Source: Haematobia irritans (lineage: Eukaryota > Arthropoda > Insecta > Diptera > Muscidae). Taken from it: a stretch of DNA of 64,000 nt. The stretch covers positions 42,920,671 to 42,984,670 of the forward strand of contig NC_134399.1 in assembly GCF_050003625.1 (NCBI RefSeq), given 5' to 3'. The position numbers and the translations under genes were made by a program. The notes beneath the pieces are model-generated. The model was not told the origin of the DNA. It was given only the letters and a program-made list of their open reading frames with translations, and did not search any database. Shown here in pieces: positions 23,509 through 34,001 of this stretch. Position 1 is the first letter of the stretch, and each line of letters starts with the position of its first letter.

Positions 23509-23899
23509 AACGGTGGAAAATATACACAAATTAGAAAGGGATCTTCATAAAAATAACGAAAGGTCGCTATACTCTTTTTAGAGTTGGGACAGTAAAATGA
23601 AAAAAGGAGGAAATAGTGAAAAATTAAACAGTACAATGTATAAAAACAAAGTTTAGTTCCTATTTATTAATAAGTAGTCCAAGTTCGAGTTTTGCAGTTA
23701 AAACAATTGAAAAAGTTTATTTCCTTTAAAATGAATTATAAATGAAAAGTAAAAGGCAAAACAGAGTCATTTTCGATCAATAATGCCAACTTAATTCCGG
23801 CCTTAAAGGTAAAAATGAAATTAAGTACAAAGCACGATAAGTTTTAAATGCATTTAAAATGGTTTTAAATTCTAATAAAAAACTGTTCACGCCTAAATA
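23509..23899. other. Intergenic, nothing recognised
   Basis: A/T-rich spacer with no motif-bearing frame. Confidence 0.4.
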
Positions 23900-24124
23900 T
23901 ATGTATGTGTATATTACAGAAAGCAGAAATAATTTCTTTGAGCACAAGCTTCTTTGGGAGAAAATTCTTTCAAGCATATAATATGTTTGGGCTAAAAATA
24001 CTTCCAAACATATAATATGTTCACATAAAACAAACATATTAATGTTTCGGCAGTATCCAATAATATATGTGCTTCCTGCAAAATATGTTTGGGACATATG
24101 TTAGAGAAGCGATTTTTTGAGGGT
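23900..24124 (-). mobile_element. D3: truncated D element
   Basis: The right side ends GCGATTTTTTGAGGGTG, the reverse complement of the D start, preceded by caaacatat/atatgtttg words. The other terminus is missing, so this is a fragment with an approximate left limit. Confidence 0.6.
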
Positions 24125-24126
24125 GT

Positions 24127-25202
24127 GTGATTCGGAGGTAGTGCAATTTGGACCATCTCCAATGAATTTTACATGGGCTTGTCATAGAACGGAAGTACTT
24201 TGTTTTGGAATCCTTTGCATTGCTTTAGAAGTTCATTAAAATAAAGAAATAAAAAAACTAAAAACTCATTTTCTTCATCAATTTCACTTTTTATGTTTAT
24301 CTACATTTTTTATACTTTTATGTGGTAATTATCTAATTTTTATAATATGAAAGTCTTTTCACTCCGACCGGGAGTTGAAGCTAAACCCATGTTAAATCAT
24401 CGCTTCTACGCCAAGTTGGCACTGATTCCGGATCCATAAAGAACATTTTCACTACTTTTTTGGCGACGCTTTTTTTGCTGGGAACTTGTTTGCACATGTG
24501 TCTGCCAGAAATGTTGGTTCTACTTTAGGTTAGGAAGAGTATAATGTGAAACTACTTTGAAAATCTATGAAATACTCAGAATTTAGGTAAACCATTGATG
24601 AAAAACATTGCATTGCACCACTACGGCCCTAACCTAACCTAACATACTGTACTCCTTCAAATAAGATTCTTTCGGACTTCAATAAATTATTATCTACCGT
24701 AAATTTTTGCTATCCATGTTCATTTCTTATATCCACAACTTCTAAGAAAAATCTTTCGCATATGAATATGGCTGCCAAAGACTAAATTCAAGGAAATTCG
24801 AGTTAGATGGAAAGCCATACAATAGTTGAGTTTGTCATCTGAACATTGCTGATGAAATAACATAGGGGAAACACAAAAACAAAAATTAAATTTAAATGCG
24901 TTATTTGTCTGTCAAGAAGTTCATCATCTCTTTTTCTTGTGATGATAAAAGTCTATTAACCAAATGTTTCATAATTGTTTATAAATATTTAAATACCATT
25001 GCATATTCATATGAGAAATATTATGCACATAAATTACTTCGTACGTAATGAAGAATACGTGTCCGTTTTTTTTTCAAATGTCATGTCATAAAATAAGCAA
25101 GAAAATCTGGCTTTGTCAGACTTAAAAATAGAATGACATTTTCTTTCTCAACATAAAATATGTTGAATGAACCTTTTAAAATGCGACGATGGATTTTCCT
25201 AC
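24127..25202. other. J-like remnant, then unassigned DNA
   Basis: A segment with a tgcaatttgg block and gggcttgtcatagaac resembles J-type sequence at 34002-35531 and 51130-51602, and a terminus TTTTTTTGCTGGG stops at 24482. No matching left end is seen. Short ttaggttagg (about 24530) and cctaacctaacctaac (about 24632) words resemble S1/LINE-1 tails but are too short to assign. The rest is featureless. Confidence 0.4.
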
Positions 25203-25544
25203 ACTCTCAAAAATCGCTTCTGTAACACATGATCCCATATATATTAAATATTTCCTTCCTACATTTTCTAAATGTAGAAGATACGTTTTGAACGTACTCC
25301 TTGGATTAACAAAGATCTGAGAGAGTTAATATTATTCAAAGAAAGACTATTGAAGTGTAGATGCAAGTCTAAGGGAAAATACAATTTGAAGGAGCAACTG
25401 GAACGGATAAGCAAAATTATAAATTTTTCAACGAAATATTGCAGAAGCAATTACAGTGACTCACACGTCTAACCGGACGCGTGCAATTTCAAATTAAAAT
25501 TTATGATATATATGTGAAAAATTGAAATAATTTATTATTATACC

Positions 25545-25703
25545 AATCTCAATATTATCGAGCACGTTTGGCACGAAATTGGACGAAAAATTTACCAAAA
25601 GAGGCATTCCAATGTCCAGGAGCTCAAGTAATCTATGTTGGAAGCATGGATCATATTGGATCCTCAAATTTGCAAAAGTCTTGTATCTTCCATACCAAAG
25701 AGG
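25545..25703 (+). pseudogene. Tc1-type transposase C-terminal fragment
   Basis: Translates as NLNIIEHVWHEIGRKIYQKR, then SNVQELK, a stop, SMLEAW and ICKSLVSSIPKR. This is the tail of a Tc1 transposase, where the usual block is PDLNPIE-xxW with the catalytic Glu; the Glu of NIIEHVW is kept. There is one stop and nothing upstream, so the fragment is inert. Confidence 0.8.
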
Positions 25704-25706
25704 CTA

Positions 25707-26214
25707 CACCCTCAAAAAAATCGCTTCTGTAACATATGCCCTAACACACATTTTGCTTCAGCATATCTATTTTCAGGATTGATCCAAACATTGTTTAAAC
25801 ATATTATGTTTCAACTTAGGCATACACTGGTAGAAAAACAAATTTTATGAAATTTTCTTTGTGTATATATATATTTTTTTTAAGGCGTCAATTGGTTACT
25901 TCCATTCTTTTACTTGCAGCATACTCTGTAGGTCTCTTTCTAAACACATATATGTTTATAGGCTATTTCTAAATTAATATATGTTTGCATCCAAGCATTT
26001 TATATTTACAAGCATTTTATGTCCCAAACGTAATATGTTGTAACATATTAACATATTAATATGTTGTAACATATTAACATATATGTCCCAAACATGTTAT
26101 GCTAGTTTATGAACATTATATGCTTGCACTTAAAAATATTGTGTTAAAAAATTTGAGTCCCAAACATATAATTTTTACACCCAAACATATGAAAAGCAGT
26201 CTTTTTCGTCCGTG
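25707..26214 (+). mobile_element. D4: short D element inside K
   Basis: Starts CACCCTCAAAAAAATCGC and ends CTTTTTCGTCCGTG, with TA on both sides (25705-25706 and 26215-26216). It holds many caaacatat words and a small local duplication of the aacatattaacatat type near 26040-26090, but lacks the tRNA-like module, so it is an internally deleted member (508 bp). Confidence 0.8.
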
Positions 26215-27557
26215 TAGAAACTGTAATATCTGCTAAAGGATATGCGAAAACATATTAACAATAATACGCTTTTTGAATAATCCGGTTAAATGTGTGGAAT
26301 GAATTTCATATGTTTTGTTAATTTTTTAAATTTATATATTAAGAGTGCCCGTTTTTTACCTTTTCGCTTTATAATAGAATAATAAACAAAACCTCCTTTA
26401 TTTTGGTGTATCGTTTTAACAATAAATCTATATTTTTGCAATAGCTTTCATAAAATTAAACCTAACATTGGTAGAGTCCGGTTTGACGTGTGAATCACTG
26501 TATTATTATTGTGTACAAAGAATTGGTCAGGATCCGAAAAAAAACTTGGAACTTCATTACTGAAACTTTAGGAAGGAAAAAACAGAATGAAGTTAGGTTG
26601 CGCAATTCTGTTGGAGAAATTTTAGAGAACGATTTGGAGAAGACAAACTGCTTAAACAGATATTTTATCACTTTAATACATTAATGAAAGGCCCAAATAT
26701 TAATTCGTCCGGGGATAAAATAAATTTTTTCAATACTCTTGAGAGTTCAAGTAGTTGTTTTTAGATGCAGGTTATTCGTTTTCAGAATATAGAAAACTAA
26801 TAACAGAAGACGTCTATGAAAGTTGATAAATGTGCAGGCAATGACAATATTTCCCTTAAGTTTCTTAAGGAGTGCATGAATGAAATTTCACTGTCTTTAT
26901 TGGTACTTTTTAACAAAATGATAACCTCATCTGAATACCCCGATATTTTAAAAGTTCACAAGATTATTCCTATACCGAAGGCAATCAATCCACAATCTGA
27001 GGAAAATTATAGGTCAATATCGATTGTTTCTACGACAGATAAAGTATTTGAAAGGACTTTATTTGAAAATGTGTTAGGCTATTTTGAGGAGAATAATTTT
27101 CTTTCTGATTTTCAATTTGAATTCAGGAAAGGATGTGCTACTGAGGATACTGCATAGAAAAATCTTATCGAAGATGTTGAAGAAAAGCTGGAGGTTTTAT
27201 TTTGAAAAACGCTTACCTATAAAACTTGCACAAATCATAGAATACTAGTTGAAAAGCCCGTCAAACGACGGTCGAAAAAAATAAATTGTTTTTGTTCTCG
27301 CACCACAAATTTCATTTTTGGAAAATGTCTTTCTGCTTTTTATTTGTGTTTGTTGTTCTTTTTGTGAACATGACTCGCTTTGTTTGGTCATAGCAACAAC
27401 AACGAAACAACCAAACACACATGTGTAAATGAAATGGCGCAAAACCTGCGAAAAGAACCTGCCTAATTCAGCGATGGAAGCACTTGGAGAGTGCAATAAA
27501 GAGATATTTCCAAACGTGCATATTCTTTTAAAAATTTTGGTCACTTTGCCAGTTACT

Positions 27558-28231
27558 CAGGGATGGAAAATACAATTTTTAAGAAAGTACAAAAAATGTA
27601 TTTTTTGAGCGGAAAGGTACTTTTTACTAAATTTCAACAAAAATTTCACTGGAAAATTATTGTCAAGAGACTAAATTTTAAAGAAAATAAAATTTTGACA
27701 AAATTTTCTATATAAATAAAATTTTGCAAAAATTTTCTATAGAAATAAAATTTTGCAAAAAAAATCTGTAGAAAAAAATGTTGCAAATTTTTTTCTATAG
27801 AAATAAAATTTGTACAAAATTTTCAATTGAAATAAAATGTTGACAAAATTTTCTATAAAAATAAAATTTTGGCAACATTTTCTACCGAAATAAGAAATCG
27901 CTAATATAGAATCGCATTCTTTTTTCGACTAAAACATTCTTGAAGTTCAATAAAATCCTGTTTTTGACTATGTCTTTTACAAAATCGAGATTTTCTTCCC
28001 AAATGAACATGTCTGTTTTGCCATATTTGTAAAAGACTATTAGCAAATAAGGTTGATAAAGACTTTCTCAAAATATTAAAATATTTTGTCAAAGCTATAG
28101 TACCATAAATCTGATATCGACTCAAAAATGTCTACACAAAAGGTACTAAATCATTCGCGGGTGTACTACGGTACTGACCGGGGTGAAAAAGTATTGAAAA
28201 AAGTACTATAGTACTGCATTTTCCATCCCTG
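27558..28231. mobile_element. hAT-S: hAT MITE inserted in the hATC remnant
   Basis: Ends CAGGGATGGAAAATAC and GCATTTTCCATCCCTG, with a perfect 8-bp duplication CAGTTACT at 27550-27557 and 28232-28239, the hAT signature. Its 674 bp are mostly 29-bp-type minisatellite (27660-27895) and carry no transposase. Confidence 0.88.
27660..27895. repeat. 29-bp minisatellite in hAT-S
   Basis: Diverged copies of a unit of the form aaaattttgacaaaattttc + tatagaaat, the same unit as in family A elements at 10800-11210, 12410-12650, 20400-20830 and 32120-32300. Unit length is counted as 29 in the regular part at 20641-20700. Confidence 0.75.
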
Positions 28232-28413
28232 CAGTTACTACGTACTCATCCGAACTTTCATTTTCAACAATGAAGAGATTAACAACGTATCTTAGAAATT
28301 CGACTAGCGAGAGTAGACTCAATGAATTGGCATTAATGTGCCGACTGAAGAAGTAATTGATTTATTTGCTGCCCAAAAAGCCTGTCGGCTCAATTCAATA
28401 TAATAAAATAAGT

Positions 28414-28910
28414 AAGGAAAGTCTAAAGTCGGGCGGGGCCGACTATATTATACCCTGCACCACTTTGTAGATCTAAATGTTCGATACCATATCACATCCG
28501 TCAAATGTGTTGGGGGCTATATATAAAGGTTTGTCCCAAATACATACATTTAAATATCACTCGATCTGGACAGAATTTGATAGACTTCTACAAAATCTAT
28601 AGACTCAAGATTTAAGTCGGCTAATGCACTAGGGTGGAACACAATGTTAGTAAAAAACAAGTTAGGAAAGTCTAAAGTCCGGCGGGGCCGACTATATTAT
28701 ACCCTGCACCACTTTGTAGACCTAAATTTTCGATACCATATCACATCCGTTAAATGTGTTGGAGGCTATATATATAAAGGTTTGTCCCAAATACATACAT
28801 TTAAATATCACTCGATCTGGACAGAATTTGATAGACTTCTACAAAATCTATAGACTCAAAATTTAAGTCGGCTAATGCACTAGGGCGGAACACAATGTTA
28901 GTAAAAAATA
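28414..28910 (+). repeat. Tandem duplication of the B1 5-prime end, period 250 bp
   Basis: The segment beginning aggaaagtctaaagtc occurs at 28414 and again at 28664, each including the GC hairpin and the TATACCCTGCACCAC terminus and each ending at gttagtaaaaaa. The two copies differ at a few bases. Confidence 0.85.
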
Positions 28911-29102
28911 TGGGAAACATTTAAATCTGAAGCAATTTTAAGGAAACTTCGCAAAAGTTTATTTATGATTTATCGCTCGATATATATGTATTAGAAGTTT
29001 AGGAAAATTAGAGTCAATTTTACAACTTTTCGACTAAGCAGTGGCGATTTTACAAGGAAAATGTTGGTATTTTGACCATTTTTGTCGAAATCAGAAAAAC
29101 AT

Positions 29103-30190
29103 ATATATGGGAGCTATATCTAAATCTGAACCGATTTCAACCAAATTTGGCACGCATAGCTACAATGCTAATTCTACTCCCTGTGTAAAATTTCAACTAA
29201 ATCGGAGTTTAAATTGGCCTCTACGGTCATATGAATGTAAATCGGGCGAAAGCTATATATGGGAGCTATATCTAAATCTGAACCGATTTCAACTAAATTT
29301 GGCACGCATAGCAACAATGCTAATTCTACTCCCTGTGCAAAATTTCAACTAAATCGGAGCAAAAAATTAGCCTCTGTGGTCATATGAGTGTAAATCGGGC
29401 GAAAGCTATATATGGGAGCTATATCTAAATCTGAACCGATTTCAACCAAATTTGGCACGCATAGTTACAATGCTCATTCTACTCCCTGTGCAAAATTTCA
29501 ATTAAATCGGAGTAAAAGATTGGCCTCTGTGGTCATTTGAGTGTACATCGGGCGAAAGCTATATATGGGAGCTATATCTAAATCTGAACCGATTTCAACT
29601 AAATTTGACACACATAGCTACAATGCTAATTCTACTCCCTGTGCAAAATTTCAACTAAATCGGAGCAAAAAATTTGCCTCTGTGGTCATTTGAGTGTAAA
29701 TCGGGCGAAAGCTATATATGGGAGCTATATCTAAATCTGAACCGATTTCAACTAACTTTGACACACATAGCTACAATGCTAATTCTACTCCCTGTACAAA
29801 ATTTCAACTAAATCGGAGCAAAAAATTGGCCTCTGTGGTCATTTGAGTGTAAATCGGGCGAAAGCTATGTATGGGAGCTATATCTAAATCTGAACCGATT
29901 TCAACTAAATTTGACACACATAGCTACAATGCTAATTCTACTCCCTGTGTAAAATTTCAACTAAATCGGAGCAAAAAATTGGCCTCTGTGGTCATTTGAG
30001 TGTAAATCGGGCGAAAGCTATATATGGGAGCTATATCTAAATCTGAACCGATTTCAACTAAATTTAACACACATAGCTACAATGCTAATTCTACTCCCTG
30101 TGCAAAATTTCAACTAAATCGGAGCAAAAAATTGGCCTCTGTGGGCAAATGAGTGTAAATCGGGCGAAAGCTATATATGGGAGCTATATC
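29103..30190 (+). repeat. 153-bp tandem array of B1, 8 units
   Basis: The word tatatgggagctatatctaa recurs at about 29103, 29257, 29410, 29563, 29716, 29869, 30022 and 30175. Successive gaaagctat starts at 29248, 29401, 29554 and 29707 are 153 apart. Units carry gaaccgatttcaac and ctactccctgtgcaaaattt blocks. Confidence 0.9.
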
Positions 30191-30456
30191 TAAATCTGAA
30201 CCGATTTGGCTGATATTTTGCAAGTTTTTCGAGACTCATAAAATATTCGGATGTACGGAATTTGAGGAAGATCGGTTGATATACACGCCAATTATGGCCA
30301 GATCGGTGAAAAATATATATGGCAGCTATATCTAAATCCGAACCGATTTTTTCCAAAATCAATAGGGATCGTCTCTGAGCCGAAACAGGACCCTATACCA
30401 AAGTTTAGGACAATCGGACTAAAACTGCGAGCTGTACTTTGCACACAAAAATACAT

Positions 30457-30466
30457 CAACAGACAG

Positions 30467-30501
<35 letters not shown>

Positions 30502-30503
30502 GA
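30457..30503 (+). repeat. GACA/GACG microsatellite
   Basis: A run of cagacagacagacggacaga repeats followed by catcgctaaatcgactcag. The same tract in the same relative place occurs in families A, B2 (43727-43790) and, shortened, C. Confidence 0.9.
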
Positions 30504-30699
30504 CATCGCTAAATCGACTCAGAATTTAATTCTAAGCCGATCCGTATACTAAAAGGTTGGTCTATGATTACTCCTTCTCGGCGTTACATACAAATGCACA
30601 AACTTATTATACCCTGTACCACAGTAGTGGTGAAGGGTATAATAAAATTTTCTACACATGAGATTATATGAATTAATTAAAATCCTGGCTACGGCCTTG

Positions 30700-30917
30700 A
30701 TGACAAGGGACCTCCTTTTTATAGCCGAGTCCGAACGGCGTTCCACATTGCAGTGAAACCACTTAGAGAAGCTTTGAAACCCTCAGAAATGTCACCAGCA
30801 TTACTAAGGTGGATAATCCACAGCTGAAAAACTTTTTGGTGTTCGGTCGAAGCAGGAATCGAACCCACGAACTTGTGTATGCAAGGCGGGCATGCTAACC
30901 ATTGCACCACGGTGGCT
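30700..30917 (-). mobile_element. SINE S1, copy lacking its 3-prime part
   Basis: Runs from the tRNA-like head at 30917 (box B as gggttcgattcc on minus) to tgacaagggacc at 30700, then stops; the LINE-like tail is missing. It abuts LINE-3 coding sequence directly at 30918. No clear target duplication remains. Confidence 0.8.
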
Positions 30918-31920
30918 ATGGTAGACCAACAAATTTTGTTAAGGAAATTGGAGTTTTGTGGGATTAAGGGATCTGAATTGGAACTATTCGAAAGTTATTT
31001 TAAGAAGAGGGAACAATTCGTGCAGATCAATCAGTCAAAAGGCGCTCTGGAAACAGTTAGGTATTGCATAGCACAAGGTAGTGGACTTGGTCCGTTACTA
31101 TTTGCGATTTACTTGAATTATATTAAGAATCTTTCTTTTTCTGGTAAACTCTTTATGTTTGCCGATGATGTTTGTTTATTTTACCCCTACATGTATAATT
31201 CAATATTGGAAAATAATATAGAGAGACATTCTGCTTTGTTGTTTGATTTTTTCCAGATTAAATCAATTAGTTTTGAATCCTGGAAATACCAAAATGGTCC
31301 GATTTCTTTCGAATTCTACTTGTATTAGCTAGGATTTCCATATTTTTGTTAATGGAAGTCTGGTTCAGGAGGTACGATCAGCAAAATATCTTGGTGTTTT
31401 ACTTCAGAGTACTATGTCATGGCATTTACACATTGAAGAGGTGAGGAAGAACGTTGCTCCCGCAGTAGGTATTTTACATAAATTGAAATGGAAACTTGAT
31501 GAGGGAACGAAACTTACGATTTTCCACTCATTGATAAATTACCTGGCCAGTGTGTATGCGTACAACAAACATTGCAGTAGCTTAAAATCCCTTCAAAGGT
31601 CCCAAAATAGAGGTTTGAAACGTGTGTACAATCTTCCATTGCGAACACAATCATTGTATAATTCTGTAGCTAAGAATATACTACCAGTTCATAGTGTTCA
31701 TGAATATCAAGTTCTGCTTTTTACCTATGTATAAATCTATTAATAAAATTAAACATCACACGATTAAATTTGATCACAATCAATCCTGTTTTAATACAAG
31801 ACATCAACAAAATTTGAGAGTACCCTGAAAAATGCAAACAAAAAATAGATTACTCAGATTGTTTAAAGTATAATGAGCTACCACAATGTATAAAGTAGAT
31901 CAGTACTATTTCAAAATTCA
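30918..31920 (+). pseudogene. LINE-3, C-terminal half of RT protein
   Basis: Begins MVDQQILLRKLEFCGIKGSE (RT segment after the AFD motif), then YCIAQGSGLGPLLFAIYLN, and MFADDVCLF, which keeps the F/YADD catalytic motif. A frameshift follows near 31320, then SWHLHIEEV..., and a typical LINE tail SLYNSVAKNILPVHSVHEYQ. It is cut at about 31920 by A4. Its start matches the point where the half at 25262-27200 ends, so both are probably one copy split by later insertions. Confidence 0.78.
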
Positions 31921-33316
31921 ACAAGTATATACGGCCGTAAGTTCGGCCAGGCCGAAGCTTATGTACCCTCCACCATGGATTGCGTAGAAACTTCTACTGA
32001 AGCCGATGCAAGTTATCTTAAAACTTCCTAGCACCGTAATATATACCACATAGTCCATACGTGGTATATATTAAACTAAAAAAGTCCGATTAAATACGTA
32101 TATAATTAAGTTTAAAGTTTCTATAGAAATAAAATTTTTACAACATAAAATTTTGACAACATTTTCTATAGAAGTAACATTTTGAAAAAGTTTTCTATAG
32201 AAATAAAATTTTGACAAAATTTTCTATAGAAATAAAATTTTGACAAAATTCTCTATAGAAATAACATTTTGACAATGTTTTCTATAAAAATAAAATTTTG
32301 GTAGATTATTTTTGGCTCGAGTGGCAACCATGATTATGAACCGATATGGACCAATTTTTGTGTGATTGGGGATCGGCTATATATAACTATAGACCGATAT
32401 GGACCAATTTTGGCATGGTTATTAGCGGCCTTATACTAACACCACGTTGCAAATTTCAACCGGATCGGATGAATTTTGCTCCTCCAAGAGGCTCCGTAGA
32501 TCAAATCTAGCGAAGGGTTTATATGGGGGCTATATATAATTATGGACCGATATGGACCAATTCTTGCATGTTTGTTAGAGACCACATTCTAACACCATGT
32601 ACCAAATTTCAACCGGATCGGATGAAACCTGGAACATGGTGTTAGGAGCCTCCAAGAGGCTCCGGAGGACAAATCTGGGGATCGATTTATATGGGGGCTA
32701 TATATAAATATGGACCGATATGGACCAATTCTTGCATGTACCAAATTTCAGCCGGATCGGATACAATTTGCTTCTCTTAGAGTAATCGCAAGCCAAATTT
32801 GGAGGTCCGTTTATATGGGGGCTATACGTTAAAGTGAACCAATATGGACCAATTTTTGTATGGTTGTTAGAGACCATATACTAACAACATGCACCAAATT
32901 TCAGCCTGATCGGATGAAATTTGCTTCTTTTAGAGCAATCGCAAGCCAAATTTGGGGGTCCGTTTATATGGGGGCTATACGTAAAAGTGGACCGATATGG
33001 ACCAATTTTGCATGGTTTGCTTCTCTTAGAGGGTCTGCAAGCCAAATTTAGGGGTTCGTTCATATGGGGGCTATACGTAAAAGTGGACCGATATGGCCCA
33101 TTTGCAATACCATCCGACCTACATCAATAACAACTACTTGTGTTAAGTTTCAAGTCGATAGCTTGTTTCGTTCGGAAGTTAGCGTGATTTCAACAGACGG
33201 ACGGACGGGCATTCTCTGATCGCCTCAGAATTTCACCACGACCCAGAATATATATACTTTATGGGGTCTTAGAGCAATATTTCGATGTGCCTTTTTATAC
33301 CCTCCACCATAGGATG
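31921..33316 (+). mobile_element. A4: family A element with inverted terminal piece
   Basis: Starts ACAAGTATATACGGCC with the hairpin and TACCCTCCACCATGG, then 29-bp units (32120-32300), short 153-bp-type units and a GACG tract. After tatttcgatgtg the expected end is replaced by ctttttataccctccaccat followed by agga, the reverse complement of the normal terminus. Confidence 0.75.
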
Positions 33317-34001
33317 TAAAGATTCGTCGTTTAACCGTCGAACTGAACGGACGTGTTTTTTAATAGCGGATTATCCCTCGTAATAAGTACTTAGTACGTA
33401 TTTCAACTGTGGTGGGAAGTTAAGCCACCATTCAGCGAAATTCAAAGTCATCCACTGGGTTGGCAATTTCAGGGCCCAATGGACGGGTATAAACTGAAGT
33501 TATAAATTTGGGCAATGGCCAAGAGTTAGGCCTAATTAGTCGACCTGTAAACGGGTCGACAGGTTGCGATAATTTGACAAGTCGAACCTTACCTAAGGTA
33601 ACGACATCAAAAGGAGGTAATCCCTCAAAAAAGAGATTTAAGGAACGCAGAAATGCCTTGTTTATCCTAAAGAAATTAGGATCAGCAAAAGGATTCAAAA
33701 CTGGTTAAGCTTGAAAATCTCGATGGTTCTACGGATCCTCCAAATAAATCTTCACCATTGTAAGGCTGCTTGTGCTGCCTTATAAGTTCCTCTTCCTCCA
33801 ATGTGCAATGCATACACTGTCGTTGCCAGTTGAGATATAGCCAAATGCAAATATTGGGTATCTTCGGTCTACATGGGACATGATAGGGAGATGCCGTTAA
33901 CACCTTAGTTGAGGAGTCATTGAAAACAAAGACAAAACTCATTATTGGATGCGATGCCAATGCACATCATAGTATATGGGGAAGTGGTGACATTAATACA
34001 A

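Larger units (their letters stand above)
25454..26500 (+). mobile_element. K: Tc1-like transposon remnant inside LINE-3
   Basis: Ends pair as CAGTGACTCACACGTC at 25454 and GACGTGTGAATCACTG at 26500, extending to AACCGGAC with small gaps. TA flanks both ends (25452-25453 and 26501-26502). It contains the last part of a Tc1-type transposase and is itself interrupted by D4. Removing D4 leaves only about 540 bp, so it is internally deleted. Confidence 0.82.
25262..27200 (+). pseudogene. LINE-3, N-terminal half of a non-LTR RT protein
   Basis: Before the Tc1-like insertion: PWINKDLRELILFKERLL, a typical linker between endonuclease and RT. After it: KKTWNFITETLGRKK, then an RT N-terminal region VDKCAGNDNISLKFLKE, VHKIIPIPKA, SEENYRSISIVSTTDKVFER and FQFEFRKGCATED. 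The protein frame reads on across K once K and one TA are removed. It stops near 27160. The matching C-terminal half probably lies at 30918-31920. The clade is not assigned. Confidence 0.75.
27433..28362 (+). pseudogene. hAT-type transposase C-terminal (hATC) remnant, split
   Basis: The first part (27433-27557) reads MKWRKTCEKNLPNSAMEALG and FPNVHILLKILVTLPV. The second (28240-28362) continues TTYSSELSFSTMKRLTTYLR and SRLNELALMCRLKK before a stop. This is the dimerisation region of hAT or THAP0/ZMYM-like transposase-derived proteins (pattern LPV..A.. SFS.MKRLKTYLR). The two halves are in frame when element hAT-S and one copy of its 8-bp duplication are removed. Upstream domains are not found. 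Confidence 0.78.
28411..30645 (+). mobile_element. B1: family B tandem-repeat element
   Basis: Starts with a GC-rich hairpin AGTCGG-gcgggg-CCGACT then TATTATACCCTGCACCACT. The body is eight 153-bp units (29103-30190), a diverged unit, a GACA/GACG tract (30457-30503), and an end that folds as TTATTATACCCT...AGGGTATAATAA with an inner ACCAC/GTGGT pair. Start and end thus carry inverted TATTATACCCT. Same architecture as families A and C, with different primary sequence. No protein product. Confidence 0.75.

Noticed and set aside
29103..30190. CRISPR-like array
   Set aside because: Whole 153-bp units repeat without unique spacers, in an insect-type context.
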